Notes under the pieces: model-generated | Told to the model about the DNA's origin: nothing | What the model saw: the letters and a program-made list of their open reading frames with translations, nothing else | Database searches by the model: none | DNA from: an uncultured Jannaschia sp. | GTDB lineage: Bacteria > Pseudomonadota > Alphaproteobacteria > Rhodobacterales > Rhodobacteraceae | Direction: 5' to 3' | Assembly: GCA_937916365.1 (NCBI GenBank) | Contig: CALFSY010000269.1 | Span: forward strand, 1 to 7,210 | Length of the DNA: 7,210 nucleotides | Position numbers and translations under genes: made by a program | Shown here: piece after piece, positions 4,720 to 7,210 of the stretch | Layout of the letters: each line of letters opens with the position of its first letter | Position numbering within the stretch: position 1 is the stretch's first letter

Positions 4720-6375
4720 TCACCTAACAAATTTCTTATACTTCACGCGCTTGGGTTCTAACGCATCGGGGCCTAGGCGGCGTTTTTTATCGGCTTCATA
4801 ATCGGCAAAGTTGCCTTCGAACCATTCCACGTGTGCCTCGCCTTCAAACGCTAGGATATGGGTGCATAAGCGATCCAAGAAAAACCGATCGTGCGAAATG
4901 ATAACGGCGCAACCTGCAAAATCCTCTAGCGCGTTTTCCAGTGCACGCAACGTTTCCACATCTAAATCATTTGTAGGTTCATCCAGCAAAAGAACGTTGC
5001 CCCCCGTCTTTAACAGTTTTGCCATATGCACGCGATTGCGTTCCCCGCCCGATAACAGGCCAACCTTTTTCTGTTGGTCCCCGCCTTTGAAATTAAAGGC
5101 CGAACAGTAAGCGCGCGAATTCATCCGCGCATCCCCCAATTCGATGATTTCTGCCCCGCCTGAAATTTCTTCCCAAACTGTTGATTGATTACTGAGCGCG
5201 TCGCGCGATTGGTCAACATAGCTTAGTTGAACTGTGTCGCCGGTTTCAACCGTGCCGGCATCGGGGGTGTCTTGGCCGGTGAGCATCCGAAAAAGCGTTG
5301 ATTTGCCTGCACCATTTGGCCCGATCACCCCTACAATTCCCCCAGGCGGTAGTGCAAATGATAACCCTTCGATTAACAGGCGATCGTCATACCCTTTGGT
5401 TAGGTTTGTGGTTTCGATCACCTTTTGCCCCAAACGCGGACCATTGGGGATAACGATTTGCGCCCGACTGATTTTTTCACGCTCTGACTGGCCAGCCAAT
5501 TCTTCATATGCATGGATCCGCGCCTTTTGTTTGGCTTGGCGGGCCTTGGCACCCGCACGAATCCATTCCAATTCCCGTTCCAATGTTTTTTGCCGCGATT
5601 TATCTTCGCGCGCTTCTTGTGCCAGGCGCTTTGCCTTTTGATCCAGCCAGCTTGAATAATTTCCCTCATAAGGAATGCCGCGACCCCGGTCCAATTCTAA
5701 AATCCAACCTGTGATGTTGTCTAAAAAATATCGGTCATGCGTAACGATCAAACAGGTGCCTTTGTAATCGATCAAATGTTGTTGCAGCCACGCGATGGTT
5801 TCAGCATCCAAATGGTTGGTGGGTTCGTCCAACAGTAACATATCCGGCGCTTCTAGCAGCAGTTTGCACAATGCCACCCGCCGTCGTTCGCCGCCCGATA
5901 ATGTTGCCACGTTTGCGTCGTCGGGCGGACAGCGCAACGCCTCCATCGCCACGTCGATTTGACCGTCCAAATCCCAGAGGTTTTCGGCATCAATTTCATC
6001 TTGCAACTGTGCCATTTCTTCGGCGGTATCGTCCGAATAATTCATGGCCAGGTCGTTAAATCGGTCCAGTTTGGCTTGTTTTGCGGCCACGCCCGCCATC
6101 ACATTTTTGCGCACAGTTTTGGTGTCGTCCAACATCGGTTCTTGCGGCAAATACCCCACAGTGGCACCAGGGGCGGCCCAGGCCTCGCCCGTGAAATCGG
6201 TGTCGAGGCCGGCCATGATCCGCATCAGCGTAGATTTCCCCGCGCCGTTGACCCCCACAACACCGATTTTTACCCCGGGTAAAAAATTTAGCCTGATGTT
6301 TTCAAAACACGTCTTACCGCCCGTATACGATTTGGAAACCCCATCCATGTGATAAACATACTGCATGTTGGCCAT
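4720..6375 (-). CDS. ettA: ABC-F ribosome factor EttA (energy-dependent translational throttle)
   Basis: Cytoplasmic ABC-F ATPase that binds the ribosomal E site and gates the first elongation steps according to ATP/ADP state. The 551 residues match the roughly 555 of E. coli EttA. Domain 1 has Walker A GVNGAGKST (41-49), an arm insertion near 95-140, signature LSGGE (159-163), Walker B LLLDEPTNHLD (180-190, catalytic E184) and switch H213. The linker (about 240-305) is rich in Arg/Lys/Glu/Gln and holds the WIRAGAKARQAKQKARI stretch typical of EttA. Domain 2 has GPNGAGKST (352-360), LSGGE (441-445), LLLDEPTNDLD (462-472, E466) and H495. The basic C-terminus ends KRVKYKKFVR. Both ATP sites look intact. 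There are no membrane segments, so it is not a transporter. The ATG at 6375 follows AAGGAGG. Uup or an antibiotic-resistance ABC-F is less likely given the arm and linker. Confidence 0.96.
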   Translation of the reverse strand: MANMQYVYHMDGVSKSYTGGKTCFENIRLNFLPGVKIGVVGVNGAGKSTLMRIMAGLDTDFTGEAWAAPGATVGYLPQEPMLDDTKTVRKNVMAGVAAKQAKLDRFNDLAMNYSDDTAEEMAQLQDEIDAENLWDLDGQIDVAMEALRCPPDDANVATLSGGERRRVALCKLLLEAPDMLLLDEPTNHLDAETIAWLQQHLIDYKGTCLIVTHDRYFLDNITGWILELDRGRGIPYEGNYSSWLDQKAKRLAQEAREDKSRQKTLERELEWIRAGAKARQAKQKARIHAYEELAGQSEREKISRAQIVIPNGPRLGQKVIETTNLTKGYDDRLLIEGLSFALPPGGIVGVIGPNGAGKSTLFRMLTGQDTPDAGTVETGDTVQLSYVDQSRDALSNQSTVWEEISGGAEIIELGDARMNSRAYCSAFNFKGGDQQKKVGLLSGGERNRVHMAKLLKTGGNVLLLDEPTNDLDVETLRALENALEDFAGCAVIISHDRFFLDRLCTHILAFEGEAHVEWFEGNFADYEADKKRRLGPDALEPKRVKYKKFVR

Positions 6376-6398
6376 GGTGCCCTCCTTCGTTTGGGCCT

Positions 6399-6427
6399 GG
6401 CATAAAGTAGGTCTGCGTGCGGTTCAA
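6399..6427 (-). promoter_or_regulatory. Candidate ettA promoter
   Basis: Reading leftward, TTGAAC (6427-6422) and TATGCC (6404-6399) are separated by 17 bases. The -35 matches consensus at four positions and the -10 at the TAT core only. Transcription would begin near 6392, leaving a leader of about 17 bases that includes AAGGAGG. This is the best pair I see in the gap, but both elements are modest. Confidence 0.3.
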
Positions 6428-6454
6428 TCGGGGGGAACAATCGCATATTAAAAT

Positions 6455-6476
6455 GGATCAACCGCATAGTAGATCC
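6455..6476. repeat. Spaced inverted repeat GGATC-N12-GATCC
   Basis: Exact five-base arms at 6455-6459 and 6472-6476 lie midway between ettA and nadD. Each arm contains GATC. This is short enough to be chance; it is recorded because it sits upstream of the candidate ettA promoter. Confidence 0.2.
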
Positions 6477-6500
6477 CCAAACACACATATAGAAAACGCC

Positions 6501-6517
6501 CGGCGCTTGACGCGCCG
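6501..6517. promoter_or_regulatory. GC-rich hairpin CGGCGC-N5-GCGCCG upstream of nadD
   Basis: Exact six-base arms flank TTGAC. AAAC (6494-6497) and GTTT (6517-6520) can add pairs outside a bulge if the inner pairing shifts. It lies 45-61 bases before the nadD start. TTGACG at 6507-6512 overlaps the loop and would be a good -35, but the nearest good -10, TAGAAT (6534-6539), is 21 bases away. It could be a terminator remnant, an operator, or a leader structure. The downstream T-run is only three bases. Confidence 0.35.
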
Positions 6518-6561
6518 TTTGGGACGTGATTCGTAGAATGCTTGATGTGTGGGGGGCGTTT

Positions 6562-7210
6562 ATGCCGTTGCGCCATGATTTGCCGTTTGTGCGCCCGGGT
6601 CAATCGGTTGGGCTATTTGGTGGGTCGTTTGATCCACCACACGCGGGCCATGTGCATATCAGTCACGAGGCGTTGAAACGTTTCGGGCTTGATTATGTGT
6701 GGTGGATGGTTTCACCGGGCAATCCCTTAAAACCAAATGGACCGGCCCCGTTGGCCCGGCGCATGGCGGCGGCGGGGGCCTTGGCGCGCACCCCCAAAAT
6801 TGTGGTTACGGATGTTGAGGTGTGCATTGGCACCCGCTACACTGCTGCCACGATTGAATGGTTGCGGGCCGCTTACCCTGGCACACGGTTTGTGTGGATT
6901 ATGGGGGCCGACAATTTGGTGCAATTTCACCGATGGCAACGGTGGGATTTCATCATGCGCACCGTTCCTGTGGGTGTATTGGCGCGCCCGGGGGTGCGTA
7001 TCGCGGCCCAGACGGCAAAGGCCGCGCGAATTTTCCAACGTGCGAAACTGCCTGCGGCCAAAGCATCTTTGTTGCCGTGGAGTGTGCCACCTGCGTGGTG
7101 TTTTTTGAATGTGCCCATGGTGGGGATGTCATCGACCGATCTACGCGCACAGGGGGTGTGGGCGCCCATGGATACCGATCTGCCCGCGCAAGATCGCATT
7201 ATTTATACAT
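6562..7210 (+). CDS. nadD: Nicotinate-nucleotide adenylyltransferase (NadD), partial at C-terminus
   Basis: Joins ATP and nicotinate mononucleotide to give deamido-NAD, a late step of NAD synthesis in the cytosol. The open frame runs off the right edge after 216 codons, and most NadD proteins are 190-220 residues, so little should be missing. The nucleotidyltransferase motif GLFGGSFDPPHAGH (17-30) carries the HxGH signature (27-30). WWMVSPGNPLK (47-57), TRYTAATIEWL (91-101), MGADNLVQFHRW (114-125) and the second nucleotide-binding motif MSSTDLR (189-195) are also present. I chose the ATG at 6562 because GTGGGGGG precedes it at good spacing and the protein then begins MPLRHDLP, like related alphaproteobacterial NadD as I recall. 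An in-frame ATG at 6538 would add eight residues but has a poor ribosome binding site. It is divergent from ettA. Confidence 0.95.
   Translation, partial: MPLRHDLPFVRPGQSVGLFGGSFDPPHAGHVHISHEALKRFGLDYVWWMVSPGNPLKPNGPAPLARRMAAAGALARTPKIVVTDVEVCIGTRYTAATIEWLRAAYPGTRFVWIMGADNLVQFHRWQRWDFIMRTVPVGVLARPGVRIAAQTAKAARIFQRAKLPAAKASLLPWSVPPAWCFLNVPMVGMSSTDLRAQGVWAPMDTDLPAQDRIIYT

Noticed and set aside
6425..6443. Two CAATCG copies 13 bases apart upstream of ettA
   Set aside because: A six-base direct repeat is too short to separate from chance, and no further copies form an array.
6538..6561. Upstream in-frame ATG at 6538 as the nadD start
   Set aside because: Weak ribosome binding site, while GTGGGGGG precedes the ATG at 6562, which also gives a more typical NadD N-terminus.
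1..7210. Mobile elements, CRISPR arrays, tRNA or toxin-antitoxin genes
   Set aside because: None found on either strand: no transposase or integrase motifs, no regular repeat-spacer pattern, no tRNA-like fold, and no small gene pairs of that kind.

Overview
The window looks like chromosomal DNA from an alphaproteobacterium, most likely a member of the Rhodobacterales/Rhodobacteraceae with moderate GC content. This rests on protein resemblance: FrcB/FrcC/FrcA, IhfB, the LapA-family protein, TrpF, EttA and NadD all read like alphaproteobacterial family members, and ihfB-lapA-trpF is an order I recall from this group. No rRNA, tRNA, CRISPR array, insertion sequence, phage gene or plasmid function was seen. 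All genes share a similar base composition, so nothing points to recent transfer.

Left third (1-2906, minus strand): a frcB-frcC-frcA ABC importer operon for fructose or a related sugar. In transcription order it has the periplasmic binding protein (2906-1845), the permease (1743-586) and the ATPase (589 to beyond the left edge, C-terminus missing). The permease stop and ATPase start overlap as ATGA. A 101-base gap with weak hairpin potential separates frcB from frcC.

Centre-left (2907-3281): a 375-base divergent control region with no credible gene. It holds five short inverted repeats. One is a perfect 15-base palindrome inside the spacer of a candidate frcB promoter; another is CTGTAA-N4-TTACAG on the ihfB side.

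Centre (3282-4615, plus strand): ihfB (beta subunit of integration host factor), a LapA/DUF1049 small membrane protein, and trpF (phosphoribosylanthranilate isomerase), closely spaced and probably one transcript. trpB does not follow; trpF instead converges on ettA.

Right third: ettA (6375-4720, minus strand), a full-length ABC-F ribosome factor, is transcribed divergently from nadD (6562 to beyond the right edge), which encodes nicotinate-nucleotide adenylyltransferase. Their 186-base gap carries a GC-rich hairpin and a modest candidate ettA promoter.

The window is mostly housekeeping genes plus one sugar importer. I found no novel multi-gene system. The points most worth a second look are the palindromes in the frcB/ihfB control region, the extra segment in FrcC, and the gene-order breaks around ihfB and trpF.
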